From Micropterus salmoides (lineage: Eukaryota; Chordata; Actinopteri; Centrarchiformes; Centrarchidae): a stretch of DNA of 64,000 nucleotides. Positions 1 through 12,050 of this stretch are shown here, piece by piece. Below the pieces are notes generated by a model. It worked only from the letters and a program-made list of their open reading frames with translations. It made no database searches and was not told the DNA's origin. The stretch spans positions 12,917,252-12,981,251 of the forward strand of contig NW_024041262.1 of NCBI RefSeq assembly GCF_014851395.1, read 5' to 3'. The translations under genes and the position numbers were made by a program. Numbering within the stretch: the stretch's first letter is position 1; the number at the start of each line of letters is the position of its first letter.

Positions 1-1839
1 TATCATAGTTTTTCCAGAGAAATTGCCTTCAGGTTATGCTTTTTCTTGTCACCAGTACAGCCTTTGTTTGGCTATTGTAGTCTTTATGGCTTCAGACAGT
101 AACAGAAATGCCGTATTACAGATCATATACATTAATCTTTACCTGTCCAGAGTTACCCTTTCATAATTAATTTTATGTTTTGTTCTGATGCAGTTCTAAA
201 TGTAGGCCACATTAAGTCACTAAGTACATACTGAACTAAACTAAACTACCAGTAGCAGATAGTGTCACTGAGGTGGTTGCTTTCTGCTAAGTATAACTGG
301 AATAGATAAGTGGTAGGTCTTGTGTTGGTCCTGATATGCCGCTCTCTTGATCTCACAAGTTGTGTAGGTTTAGCAAAGTGACCATGTTACTTTCAAGGGT
401 GGAGTAATATGTACTGCAACAGACAGTGAGTACGGTCAATTTTTTAAAATTCAAACCTAATGATACATTACACTGCCTGTCTGTACAGAATGATGACCCA
501 TGAGTACAATGCCTCCAGTCCACTTGCAATCCTGCACAGGATAAGTGGATATACACAATTAATGGGTAGATTTACAATAATTCAGTTTCTTACATTCAAT
601 TACATAGGTAGTTATGGGCCAGGGAACAAGTATTCAGATTTAGGTGTTGTTAGTGCCATCATGTGGCTACTTATAGAGCACATTTGCACTTTTCTGCACC
701 CATCCTCCAACAATCTTCACCAAATTTGGTACATGACATATTTGGATTACCATGACAAAAGTTGTAATTGAATTGTACATATAAAAAACCACAATTTTCC
801 TTGGCAGGATATAGGTATCAGTCAAAAATCAAATCAAAACATTTTCTACTTAAAAAATAAGTGCAAAAGCCGTTGAAGCTATTTTGAGGGTGAGTAGCTG
901 ACTATAACGGCCAGATCTTGATGCAGGTAGTTTGATTCACAGAGAGGTGAATGATAATATGTTACTCTGCTTTAAGCATGCTAAAGAAACACAACTTACA
1001 ACTGATGAAGATGCTGTAAATGTAATAAAAGGCCATTAAATTAAATGATAGGATAAGATTTTCACTGATGGCATACATGTGTATATAAGGTCGATGGATG
1101 ACAAAATCAAAAGGTATAAACTTACCTGACAAGAATACTGTGGTAGTAATTATCCAGTCCATTGTGACATTCCCATGAAAAATAAAAAAGTGTGTCATAT
1201 ATTCTCTGAGCCCATACAAATAAATTTGGAAACTCTGGAAGCCTCTGGAAGCGTAACTACCTTCTGCAACTGAAACTGATGGAGCGAGCTGTCGAAAGCA
1301 AAATGCAGAAATCATAAGGTGACAGCACAAGGCTAAGGCAGCCAGTTAGAGGAACATTTTATAGGAGGGGCTGCAATATTGGCAAACACTTTCTGTTTTA
1401 TGTGAGCACACAATGTGTTGTCACCTGATTGTGCAAAGCATAGGTATTGTTTAATTTTTAATCCAGTCACTTACACGCTAAATTTTCAAAGATTCAAACA
1501 CTTCTCTTAAAAAATAATATGCAAGTTAGTTTAAAATAATAAATAACAAAATAAACCTTAGACCATTACCACAGATCTCATTTGTAGACATTTGAAAAAC
1601 ACTGGTGTGGTTACCTCAGACTGTAAACGTGTTTTGATTACTTTATATTTGTGACAATATTCACAGCTGCAATATATGTCAAGTACAAACTGCCTGCTTT
1701 TCTTAACATGGTTCTTTTTTGTTAGCAGTGAAGTGTTACTTGCCTACTTCCCAGACCAATCGGGTAGAGAAATGAAGTCAGGTTACACAGCATGAACACA
1801 TCTGGATTGATCATCCCCAGTTTCACCACATTAGATAAC

Positions 1840-2034
1840 CACTCACCGAAGTACTGTTCAGACAAAACTTTTCACAGAAAAAAATTCTTAAACTAAAAAT
1901 GTCCATTTCTCCTTTTCGCTCGACTTCCTGTACAGATATTCACTCACCAAAGTACTGTTCAAACAAGCCTTCTCACAAAAAAAAACCCCACCTCAAAATA
2001 AAAAGGTCCATTTCTCCTTTTCGCTCTACTTCCT
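1840..2034. repeat. Tandem duplicate of a ~90-bp unit
   Basis: Copy 1 (1840-1929) and copy 2 (1941-2034) both open with cactcacc-aagtactgttca and both close with gtccatttctccttttcgct followed by an acttcct. They are separated by 11 bp. The middle parts differ by small indels in an A-rich run. No function is evident. Confidence 0.8.
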
Positions 2035-2910
2035 CCGCACTGTCGCATGCCGTCTGTGAGCCCAAAGATTTCCGTGTGCCAGTTTTATAGTTGCAGGCAG
2101 TATGAGTTTGAGGAATACTATTGGATTTAACATCTAACAACTGTATGTCTATTGCTTCATATGTGATTTTGAAACACAGAACATATTGTAGATGTTCTGT
2201 GGAGGTGCCCACTGTGAATGTGTAACCATAAATGCCTTAAACTGACTTAAATTATGGTGCGCATGGGTATTTGCACTGTCTAAAGAAACAAATAGTGGAC
2301 ACAATTCCGATGGTTGGATATAGATGTTTTATAATGAATTAACAGTAAGCGCAGCCTTCTTTAGCAAAAGCTCACCGCTCTCTCGCTGTGTTAGACACAG
2401 TATTCAGCATTACTTTGAAACTGACTTAATCAAAAAAAAAAACAACATTCTATGTTATTATTAAACCCTGACTGATAGATGATAAAAAAGTGACCCTGCC
2501 TATAATGTGTCCTTGTCACACCACTGCATGTTGACTCATTCAGCCTCTGTTCAGGAAGTAAACCTGTTTCTAGCTGCTGTTCACCAATGATAACGTGTAC
2601 TACTGTCAGCCCAACGCAAAGCCTAATGCCCTGACCTTCTCTGTGGTGGAAAATGTCACTTTTTTTTTAATGTGTCACTTGTGACCTCTCTGTGTGAGAA
2701 AATGAAACAGATATAACGTGTTGTGTTACTTGACTATGTGCATGTGCAACCTTTGCCAAGTGCTCCAGTTGACCCTTTCTTAAGAAAAGACGATCGAGAA
2801 AGGTCATTACAAAGGTCAAGTATCTGTGCCCTATGTTGCTGTGTCTAGATTAGATTTCTAAGGCCAGGTTAGCTAAGTTGTCACATGCTCGCCTAGCCTC
2901 TGTGTGAGCA

Positions 2911-2934
2911 TGTGTGTGTGTGTGTGTGTGTGTG
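2911..2934. repeat. (TG)n microsatellite
   Basis: An uninterrupted run of 12 TG dinucleotides, typical of fish intergenic DNA. Confidence 0.95.
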
Positions 2935-3430
2935 CTATTACTACATACTGCAGATAACCCAAAGTTATCTTCCTTCAAATACCCTTTCAAATGACCTCCA
3001 TTTGCTGAGATGCTCTTCAGTTGTAACAGCTAACTTTAAACTAACTGCACTTGAATAGTGAATAAAATCTACACTTTAATTAATTACAACAATACATGAA
3101 AGTGAATTAAACTAGGATGTACAGGGATGTGTTGGAAGATGCATTTTTTGTTTAAGGAGAATGTAGGGGAACACTTAGTGAGGCAAATTTCTGGCTAATT
3201 GTGTCCATCCTATCTACTTACTTATGTGTACTATTCCTTCATACAACATTTCTACTTGTCTTTCTCCTGTATTTCCCACCCTAACTTTCCCTCACTCACT
3301 GTCGTTTTACTTGCCATTCATTGAAACACTCTTTGCCCTTTCACTAGCTGCTCACCACCGTGTTTCTCCAGCCCCAGTCTCTCTGAATGTCACGAGCCAT
3401 CTCTGGTTGCGTCCTGTTCTTTTTATAGCT

Positions 3431-3566
3431 GAGCAGCTGAAATGTGAGGGGTCACAATGGGAGGATAAATACAAGGGCCAGCAGACTGGAGGGTTGTCGC
3501 AGACTAAGGCAGGATCTTCTCCCTCCCTCTCTCCTTCTTCTCTCAGCTCTCCTTCTAACCTCAAAG
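3431..3566 (+). promoter_or_regulatory. aldoa: Candidate aldoa promoter and non-coding exon 1
   Basis: A CAGCTG E-box at about 3434, an A/T-rich ctttttatag element just upstream and a TATA-like ataaata at about 3474 precede a pyrimidine-rich leader. The leader ends in AAAG|gtaaaa at 3566. Its position about 1.5 kb before the first coding exon, whose acceptor lies only 7 nt before the ATG, means an upstream untranslated exon must exist, and this is the best candidate. E-box plus A/T-rich (MEF2-like) sites would fit muscle expression, but that is inference. Confidence 0.45.
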
Positions 3567-4224
3567 GTAAAAGAAAATGAACATTTGATTGACAGATATG
3601 GGACAAATGCATTACTTTAATTGGCTTTTTGTGCAACTGGTTAAATATATTCTAGCATGAGATGCATGACCCTAAACCTAAGAGACTGTTCTTGTAGCTC
3701 AAACACATTTGTGGTTACTGTGAAAGCTAGAGCTATGTGACCCACAATCTTTTGACTTTCATCTGACACACTAAAAAACAGACAGACAGATAATACATTC
3801 ACGGTTCAGCAATGAATTGCTTCACTTGCACTCTAGTTTAAAAATGCATGACAAGTCTCCCTCAGCATTATGCACATTCACATGCAGCATATTATTGTTA
3901 CTCAAACACAGTAGTTGCTGTTCCACAGCCTTTTAGCTCATCTATCTTCATTGCATCACTAGTAGTTGATACTGCCTTTTTTATCTAATGCAAAGATACA
4001 TTTGGATGGTTTCCGAGCAGTCAGTGGTGGCTCAGTGATTTGAATAAGCTCTAAATTAGCTCATGCTATCTAGTTGATAATCTTTTACTGTACATGAGTT
4101 GTAAACAGTGGGATGTGAGGCTGCACACTTCTCTTAAATGAAATGCCTTGTTGCTGAGCCATAGTGCCTTTATTGCCTTGCAGCAGTACACTCTTTATAT
4201 TTAGTCCACCCTATTGATAGTGGA

Positions 4225-4345
4225 GGCATATACAAGGGGAGAGAGGAAGGAGTGTGTAGAGGAGGTGTGGGATAGAAGAGCAGGGAGGAGGAATGGGGAG
4301 GGAAGGGGGCAGTGAAGGGGAAGGAAAAGGTCAGGGATAAGAGGC
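4225..4345. repeat. GA-rich low-complexity tract
   Basis: About 120 bp almost purely purine (gagg/gaagg variants) on the + strand. The - strand frame across it (4170-4367) is a compositional artefact. Confidence 0.8.
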
Positions 4346-4739
4346 TAGAAAATGGAATAGGTGACACGCATGCTTGTCATGATTTCAAGGGTGGTCAGAT
4401 ATGTGAAGGGTGGAGACAGGGGAGGGTGGAGGGCTCTCTGACACTGGATCCCTTGTGCCGCTGCATATTGTGCCTGGGAAAAAGTGTGTAACCCCAGTGC
4501 TTTATGGTATTGGAACAGTTATAGCTGCAACACCTGCAGTCACACAGTCACAGATGCAGACATAGGCACATAATAGCCAGCCTCTACTTTTACCACTTCC
4601 TTTACACAGTGAACCAAATGTTCCGTCATTCTAACATGAATCAGTTTCCCATGTATTTACAATAATAACCACAACCTCAAAACTCAAGCATTGCAGCTGG
4701 TTTTTGTTGAACTTTTCCCCTTGTGCCTTTGCATGGTTT

Positions 4740-4990
4740 TAGGTCTGCATAAATGGTGAAACCGGTACTTCTATAGCGGTTGTCTTCCAACCACTCAAAG
4801 CGCTTTACACTTTCGTGTTCACATACATTCATACACTAATTGTTGAGGCAAGGTCCCAACTGCTTATCAGAAACTGACTCACACACTGATGACACTGCCT
4901 TTGGGAGCCACTTGGGGTTCAACTTATCTTGTCCAAGGACACTTGGCTGAGGGAAGCCAATCTTCCGATTAGTGCCACAGCCGCCCCTGT
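4740..4990. repeat. Fish interspersed repeat (aagcgctttacac type)
   Basis: The block around ccactcaaagcgctttacac, followed by ttcacatacattcatacact and the later cttgtccaaggacacttgg, has the wording of a very common teleost repeat, probably the tail of a non-LTR element. It ends just before the first aldoa coding exon. Exact family not established. Confidence 0.6.
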
Positions 4991-5058
4991 AAGTCCCTCA
5001 AATGTTTCCTTCTCTCATCTCATCCTTTGTCTTCCTTCTCCTCCTCAATAGAGTCAGG

Positions 5059-7449
5059 ATGCCTCACGCATACCCCTTCCTCACTCCTGAGCAAAAGAAA
5101 GAGCTCTGCGACATAGCTCAGAGGATCATCGCTCCCGGCAAAGGAATCCTCGCCGCAGACGAGTCCACCGGTAAAGAATTTTAGGATTTGTTTTTTTATT
5201 TTTATAATTAAAAAATCATCAATCAGTCATTTAGGATTGCCAACATTTCTCTGAAAATAAAATAATCTATATAGAATAAATAAATCTATAAAGCACACAA
5301 CAGCAAATATGTATGTGAGAAGGAAGTTCAATCATTAACACAGTTAGGATATGATTATGACAGGCAATGTAATTTTTTTTCAGAACTAAAATGCAAATAT
5401 CTGCAAATGCTCACACAAACACACCAGTACAATCCACAAATGGATCCAGTTTTCATCTAGCCTGTGTCTCCATAATCTATAGGCAGCGTGGCCAAGCGCT
5501 TCCAGAGCATCAATGCTGAGAACACTGAGGAGAACAGGAGGCTGTACCGCCAGCTCCTCTTCACTGCTGACGAACGTATCAACCCTTGCATTGGTGGTGT
5601 CATTCTCTTCCATGAGACCGTGTACCAGAAGACCGATGATGGCAAGCCATTCCCCCAGTACCTCAAGGGAAGAGGCATGGTGGTGGGCATCAAGGTTGAC
5701 AAAGGTGTTGTCCCCCTAGCCGGAACCAATGGCGAGACAACCACCCAGGGTGAGCTAAGAACAAGTTTAGACACAAAGAGGGCAATGCGTCAACATCTTT
5801 TAATACCTTTGTCTAACTCATCCGGTGTGTTCTCTTCCTCTTTCACAGGTCTCGATGGACTGTATGAGCGCTGCGCCCAGTACAAGAAGGATGGTTGTGA
5901 CTTTGCCAAGTGGCGCTGTGTGCTGAAGATCACCCCCACCACTCCCTCAAGACTGGCCATCATTGAGAACGCCAATGTCCTGGCCCGCTATGCCAGCATC
6001 TGCCAGATGGTAGGACACACTGAAATCAGTGTGGAGTCTTGACAGGGTATCCACATAATTTTACAAGTTTCATGACAAGGACAGATCTATGTATATATGT
6101 TATCAGTAGAAAAACATGCCCTTTCATCAGTCTTTGTGGCTATTACGTTGTTTTAGTTTATATTTAAATCACAGAAATGTCTGTTCAAATACCATCTAAA
6201 TCAGTGTTAGAGTTGTCAGTGGTCCCAAAAGCGATTTCAACTTCTATTCCTAAGCCGCATCAGTGCAGCAAAAAGCAATTTTTTCTTTTACCAATAAAAG
6301 ATATAATATAGTGTAATCTATTTCTACTGTACATTGAGATATGAAGTAATTTTAACCTCTGATTTAAATATTCTCTAAGACTGCTGTACATTTATAAAAT
6401 CAGTTGTAAATTCAAAAATGACATAACAATTAAAAACAACCTCTTTGAAACTGGACCCAGTTGAGAACCACTGAAATGATAAGTAATGAATACATAAGTA
6501 ACTAACACAGTATCTCCCCACTGCGGTTCTTATTTCTTGTCTCCTTATTCTAAACTTGCCTTGATATCCACCTGTCATTTTGACTCTTTTTGTCTCTGCC
6601 TTCCTCAGCACGGCATCGTCCCCATTGTTGAGCCTGAGATTCTCCCTGATGGTGACCATGACCTGAAGCGCTGCCAGTACGTTACTGAGAAGGTCCTTGC
6701 TGCTGTTTACAAAGCCCTGTCCGACCACCACGTCTACCTGGAGGGTACCCTGCTTAAGCCCAACATGGTCACTGCCGGACACTCCTGCTCACACAAGTAC
6801 AGCAACCAGGAGATTGCCATGGCAACTGTCACTGCCCTGCGCCGCACTGTGCCCCCTGCAGTCCCCGGTGAGCTCAATGCACACAATCTCTTGTTGACAT
6901 GCACACATTTGCAAACTTTGCAGAAACTAAAATCTAATCAAATCTAACTTTTTTCCATAAACAAGTGCATTACTAAATTCTCATGTGCTTCTTGTACAGG
7001 CATTACCTTCCTGTCTGGTGGCCAGAGTGAGGAAGAGTCTTCCATCAACCTGAACGCCATGAACCAGTGCCCACTGCACAGGCCCTGGGCCCTGAGCTTT
7101 TCATATGGCCGTGCCCTGCAGGCCTCTGCCCTCAAAGCCTGGGGCGGTAAGAAGGAGAATGGAAAGGCATGCCAGGAAGAGTTCATCAAGAGAGCTCTGG
7201 TACGTGTAAATATAAATAAAAATGTTAATATAAAACTGTAAAAAAAAAAATAAAACATCAATACATAGTGGGTATTGTTCAGACAACTGTATGGACTGTT
7301 GGCATCAAGCATCTGTACTGTATTGTGCACTCAAAATACTTTCCTTTTTCTTACAGGCTAACAGCCAGGCCTGCCAGGGTAAATATGCTTCCTCTGGAAG
7401 CAGCTCTGCCGGTGGAGAGTCCCTGTATGTGGCTAACCACGCTTATTAA
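5059..7449 (+). CDS. aldoa: Fructose-bisphosphate aldolase A (class I, muscle type)
   Basis: Catalyses reversible cleavage of fructose-1,6-bisphosphate to dihydroxyacetone phosphate and glyceraldehyde-3-phosphate, in cytosolic glycolysis. Coding exons read 5059-5170, 5483-5749, 5849-6009, 6609-6867, 7000-7199 and 7357-7449, all with GT-AG borders and matching phases. They give 363 aa, against 364 in human ALDOA. The N-terminus MPHAYPFLTPEQKKEL is the fish aldolase A form. The Schiff-base lysine region (LEGTLLKPNMVT), the catalytic WRCVLK lysine segment, EPEILPDGDHDL and the C-terminal NHAY with the functionally important last tyrosine are all present. The start lies 7 nt after an acceptor, so the leader is on another exon. 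Nothing looks broken. Which of the two teleost ohnologs (aldoaa or aldoab) this is cannot be decided here. Confidence 0.96.
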
Positions 7450-7776
7450 GCATGGATACTGAGCAATTCCCCCTCCACTTTCTTCCCACCATTTCTTCAC
7501 CATAGAATAGGCCATGCTTTTAGGCACTGCCTATGAAAGTGTCTGTCCGCTATTGAGCAGCAACTTTACTGGTAGAAAGCAAAACAGAAAGATGGAAAAG
7601 AAAACTTGGGTTTGCTGCTGCAGCTATATTCTGAAAAATATTCTGCCTCCATTCCCTTAGCTTTTATTTTTAAACACCTATTTTAGGTGAAGATTCCCAC
7701 ACTGTTTTTACAACATGTACAATTGTTTGTCCCTTGGTCCACCAAGTGCAGTATATGATTTATACTGGTAGCATGA

Positions 7777-7782
7777 AATAAA
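7777..7782 (+). terminator. aldoa: aldoa polyadenylation signal
   Basis: A canonical AATAAA about 330 bp after the stop codon, followed by a T-rich stretch (ttccttcctttttg). This is the expected 3' end of the transcript. Confidence 0.75.
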
Positions 7783-9999
7783 ATATTTAACATGCTGCTT
7801 TCCTTCCTTTTTGTCTTTTCACAAAATGTCACAAACAAGTCAAGTCAGAAGCTTGGGCCACTGTAGCCTGATGACAGTGACACATGTAACATTCCTAGCA
7901 AAAGAAAAATATACATGCTCACGCACTTTATTTTTGTGAAAGAAACTGAAGTGACCATGCATAATTTTACTCCAAAACTACACTTATGATTGTTTAAAAT
8001 GAGCAGGTGATGCAATGAAACAATTTAAAAAAGAACAGGGAGCAAAAACCTGTGTTTTGAAAATTCCTCACTGTAGGCTTGTAGTAAACATACTGAGCAC
8101 ATGGACACACAGTTCAGAAGTGCTTTTATGAGTTTGATGTATGCACTTTAAAGTTCATAAGAAACCATTATGAGGTTTCAGCAGTCTGACTTAGACAAAA
8201 CCAAAGTCTCTTATTTTTTGAGTGTTTCCTTGCTGAGCTGGGATACTTCAGAGTAATCACAGATAGTTTTGTTGCCTGGATAAAACATCAACATTAAACC
8301 TTCACACTGCCCTAACTAATATCCAATATCCACACCTTTCAAACTAGAATGCTGAAACTTCATATTAGCTTCAACTAAACTTGGGGAAACATTTTTGCAT
8401 GAAAGGAGTGTGCATTTGTCCCTAATTACTTACAATAGAATCAACAGGAATGATACCAGCCACCAATAACTCTTATTGTACAAATCACATTTAAACATTG
8501 TATTGAGACTGAAAAAAAACATGAATTAGGGTTGGGACGATAGACAATGACTGACAGACTTCACAACATGAGCTGGCATTGTGATTGTAATCCTAATCTT
8601 AATTTTTCACATTATACTGCCCTGTGAAAGCAGGTTTCAATCCCAACAAATATTTTTAAATATACCTGCATTGCACCTGCCTCTGACTTCTCTTCTCCTC
8701 ACACTCACAGACACCTACACCTCTCACTGCAAACACACCGGCTTGCCCCGCCTCTCTCCCCCTGTCTGCTCCACTGTCTCCATCAGCAGTAGGTCACCTA
8801 AAAGACACACGACTCGTCTTTTTTCCGTATTTTTCCACCCACAATCTGTTATCACGGCAGCAGTTGAGCTGCATGCTTACTTGTTAATGACGTAGCATTT
8901 CAAACAACCGAAACCAACATCTGCACCCTGTGTGTTCACTGCTGCTTTACCTGGTCTTGCTTGTAAAATATCCACGGTGATTTGTAATGTAATAGGCTAC
9001 CAAGATTTTTATCGAGTGAAGTCTGTCAGTCTGTCAAATGCTGGAAGAATCATTAAAGTTGGTTTCCCATAGTACATTTCATTGATATTGATGTGTGAGT
9101 ACAATGAGTACTTTCATTGTGGGTCTTGAAGAAATCAGTCATCCTCTTGCAGGTCCACTGGGTTGGCATGAAGGGCCAGATGCATCTCATGTGTACCTCA
9201 TGTTGTTCCTAAATTGATAATCAAAATAATTATCATTATACAAATATTTTTTCAGTACATCAAGCCATATAGTTTAACAGTTATACCAATGTAATGCTAA
9301 AATAATAACAGCAACAGCAATAACAATAATAATAAATCCATCCAGCTTCAGCTACCTATAACACAAAATTTAAACATGACAAAAGAGATTTAGAAGCCAG
9401 TGCAGCCCAGTATTCTGTTATTATTCACTGGGTAAGTTTTCGGTTTTTGATTTGGTGATTTGGCTTTTCGCACACGCACACACCTACACTTCTTTTTCTT
9501 ACACACAAACAACCCTGCACACAGCTCACACCGCCTCTTTCTGTTTCTCTCTCGCTGTATCATACAGGGACAGACACATGCAAGCAGTTTTTCAGTAGTA
9601 TGTCTTATAGCCAAAACAACCCACTGCTCGCGTTTTGAACTTCTTCTGCCCAGATTCCATGTTAACAACTTCTGGATGATCTGCATGTGGAGGAGATAAA
9701 AATAAATATAATAAATAATAAATAAAAATGATGTTCAGCTAATACAATCGGAGTAAATGTGAGGATTCTCTGTTTTATTTTATGTGTTCAGTGCAGCCTA
9801 AGAATAGCCATTTAAAAATAAGCTTGTAATAATAAGTGATTAGGTACTGGAAAACAAAGCAAAAAACAACTGTGCAAATGAGAAATGTCCATTGAAAGTA
9901 GATGTCATCCTAGTTATCACAAATTTCACAATTACTGTATTGCAGATATGTCCTAATCTGCAATGACCACACATTATGTGATCAACATTGTGGCTATGG

Positions 10000-10063
10000 C
10001 AAAATGACTCTTACAGTGAGGAGCAAGGTCAGTGCCTTGCTCCTGGCTGTAAGAGTCATTTTG
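10000..10063. repeat. Near-perfect hairpin, 29-bp arms, 6-nt loop
   Basis: The left arm 10000-10028 and right arm 10035-10063 are reverse complements except for two adjacent mismatches, with loop tcagtg. The arms begin caaaatgactcttacag and end ctgtaagagtcattttg. Size and symmetry would fit a microRNA-like precursor or a tiny palindromic transposon remnant. No expression evidence is available. Confidence 0.85.
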
Positions 10064-10634
10064 TATTCTCTCATGTTCTCACTTTGAAGGACATCCTGTA
10101 GCCCATTGTGCCATAGTTCTTCACCAGAGTTTCAACCAACCCCACATATTTTTTGGCTTTGTGATTGCCCAGGAAGCCCAAACCAATGCGACAAAGCTGT
10201 TCCAAGCAGCTTTCTCCTTACTAGTGAGCTTGTTGTGACTTAATGTATAATCATAAAGCTCAAAACCCCTCACTTCAGTTTCAAACAGAGGGCTGCAGAA
10301 TGGTGTTTGCAATGGTTTCCCCAGTTACCTGCCGTTGCTTCATTTGCGACCAGGCAACAGAACTCAAAATGTACAGGCTACAGAATTCAAATGGTATTGA
10401 CATGATTGATGTGTGCTTGCTGAATCCCTTATCTTTCGCCAACACAGTTTTCCAATTATTAAAACCTTGATTCTTACAAACAAAATCTCTGTCAGTAATC
10501 CAGCCGTGGTCTCCCACGATACCAGCATTAACATTATTATATTGATGCTGAATGTATTAACATTACTTTAAATATCTGTACCATTATTCATTTTCAGTCT
10601 GTAAATGTTACCTTTACTGTCTGTAATTCTGTAT

Positions 10635-10745
10635 GTTCGCTGCTCCCCCCTACCCCCTCCCATCCCTCTCTCCCTCTTTATTGTTCTCTCTCTCTCTCTT
10701 GCGCTTTCTTGTTCTCTCTCTGTCTCTCCCTCTCCCTCACCCCAA
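10635..10745. repeat. CT-rich low-complexity tract
   Basis: Pyrimidine-rich run of tctctc/ccctc variants. Open frames across it are compositional. Confidence 0.8.
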
Positions 10746-11452
10746 ACCGATCGAGACAGATGGCCGCAAAGAGTACAGTCTTGCCTTGCACATTCACACT
10801 GACAATTACCTTGTACTATTAAAAATACAAAAGTTTACATTATGGTGCTGAATTTGGTAAAGAAGGACTTAAGACAAGATAACGTATTTTAACTGCACTG
10901 GTGTTGGTAGCTTTTTTTTTTAATCAAATAACTGATTTGTAGATTAATGACAAGACCTTCTGACATTGCAATGGTTTGTAAACTGTGAACTTTGTGACAG
11001 TACCTGAAGATTGCCAAAGATTTGATGGAAAAAGAGGGGGGTGGAGAGAAACTGTCAGGAAACAAGACTACGAATATACAGCCACACTAAACCCTAAATG
11101 GCAGTGCTTTGAGTCTAATGTCAACATGTTGATGTTTAGCAGGTATTATCTTTACTCTCTTAGATCCATCCAATTGTTGCCAAGACACCTCACTCAAAAC
11201 TACAAATATTAACCTCATTGTGGAAAAGCCGAGGGACCATTAAAGTCAGTGGGATTTAACCTTTGGATGACTCTGCATGTCAGAACAAATTAGATGTTGA
11301 GACATTGGAATCTGGACCAAAGTGCTTAGTTTTGTCAAGTCCAGTCCTGACTTTTGAAAAAAACAGCTGGACAGAAAGGAAACATTTATAATAGCTCCAA
11401 CTAGGATTTAACAGAAACTTACGTATAAGTGACAAAGAACACCCTGACAGAA

Positions 11453-11752
11453 ATTAAGTCTGAATGCAACCCGACAGGATACTTACTATTATCCAAGTCT
11501 GCCTCAGCCAGTGGCCTGGCAGGGGGTGAATATGAAGGACTGGCTGGAGTTACTAAGCAGACAGGCCTGATGTCAGTGAAATTGACATGGCTGCTGAGTT
11601 TCATTAGGGCAATGTTTTTGTTAAACAAGGTGTTGTTGTAGTCAGGATGGACAATGACCTGGGACACAATGTGTGCCACCTCATGAACATTAGTTCCAGT
11701 CTGAATCTCTCTTCCCCAACTAGAGAGTCCATGCAAGTGGAGTTCTGGCTCA
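11453..11752 (-). pseudogene. Relic exon of a trypsin-like serine protease
   Basis: The - strand frame reads like the middle of an S1A protease: EVAHIVSQVIVHPDYNN, then NKNIALMKLSSHVNF and DIRPVCL. In active family members the second motif is usually ND-IAL-L-L, with Asp as the catalytic-triad acid. Here that Asp is Asn. A possible splice acceptor (ctttgag) lies at the high-coordinate edge, and a gtaagt donor follows the frame near 11490. No neighbouring exon with the His box or the GDSGGP serine box was found within several kb. Most likely an isolated, inactivated exon of a prostasin-like or similar gene; a pseudoprotease gene with distant exons is possible. Confidence 0.6.
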
Positions 11753-12028
11753 AAGAACAAATAAAGATCAGTTAGCGAATTCAGATTACAGTCTTGTGTT
11801 GCAGGATAACCAAACGTATCCTCATTTTTTGCCTGCTAAATAATTTCAGGAAGATTTTCTATATTTATCCAGTAGTTCCCTTGGCAGATATATGCAAACA
11901 CCACACATAAACACAATGCGATGATTGGTATAGAACACTGAGTTTCAGGTTCCTGTTGTGTTGCTGTGATAGCTAAGAATTGCTATGAAACGTTCATGTT
12001 TACATTGTCTGGGAGTTACATAAACAAG

Positions 12029-12050
12029 GTGTGTGTGTGTGTGTGTGTGT
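12029..12050. repeat. (GT)n microsatellite
   Basis: An uninterrupted run of about 11 GT dinucleotides. Confidence 0.95.

Larger units (their letters stand above)
1..3420. other. Intergenic DNA, no gene seen
   Basis: I see no exon with coding character on either strand. The stretch is AT-rich, with scattered A-runs, a TG microsatellite near 2.9 kb and a tandem pair of about 90 bp at 1.84-2.03 kb (listed separately). Open frames here, such as a 122-codon one on the - strand at 962-1330, have no recognisable domain or splice context. Confidence 0.6.
3567..5051 (+). other. Probable aldoa 5' UTR intron
   Basis: Non-coding stretch between the candidate leader exon and the first coding exon. It holds a purine-rich GA tract (about 4225-4345) and an interspersed repeat at about 4740-4990. 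No other gene is visible. Confidence 0.5.
7800..11418. other. Intergenic DNA between aldoa and a relic protease exon
   Basis: No gene seen. It contains a possible hAT-type end near 8526 (agggttgggacgatag), a strong hairpin at 10000-10063, a pyrimidine tract at about 10635-10745 and AT-rich spacer. Short frames here lack domains. Confidence 0.55.

Noticed and set aside
8526..8890. Possible hAT element starting agggttgggacgatag
   Set aside because: Only one end is visible; no matching inverted end was found nearby, so it is not listed as a full element.
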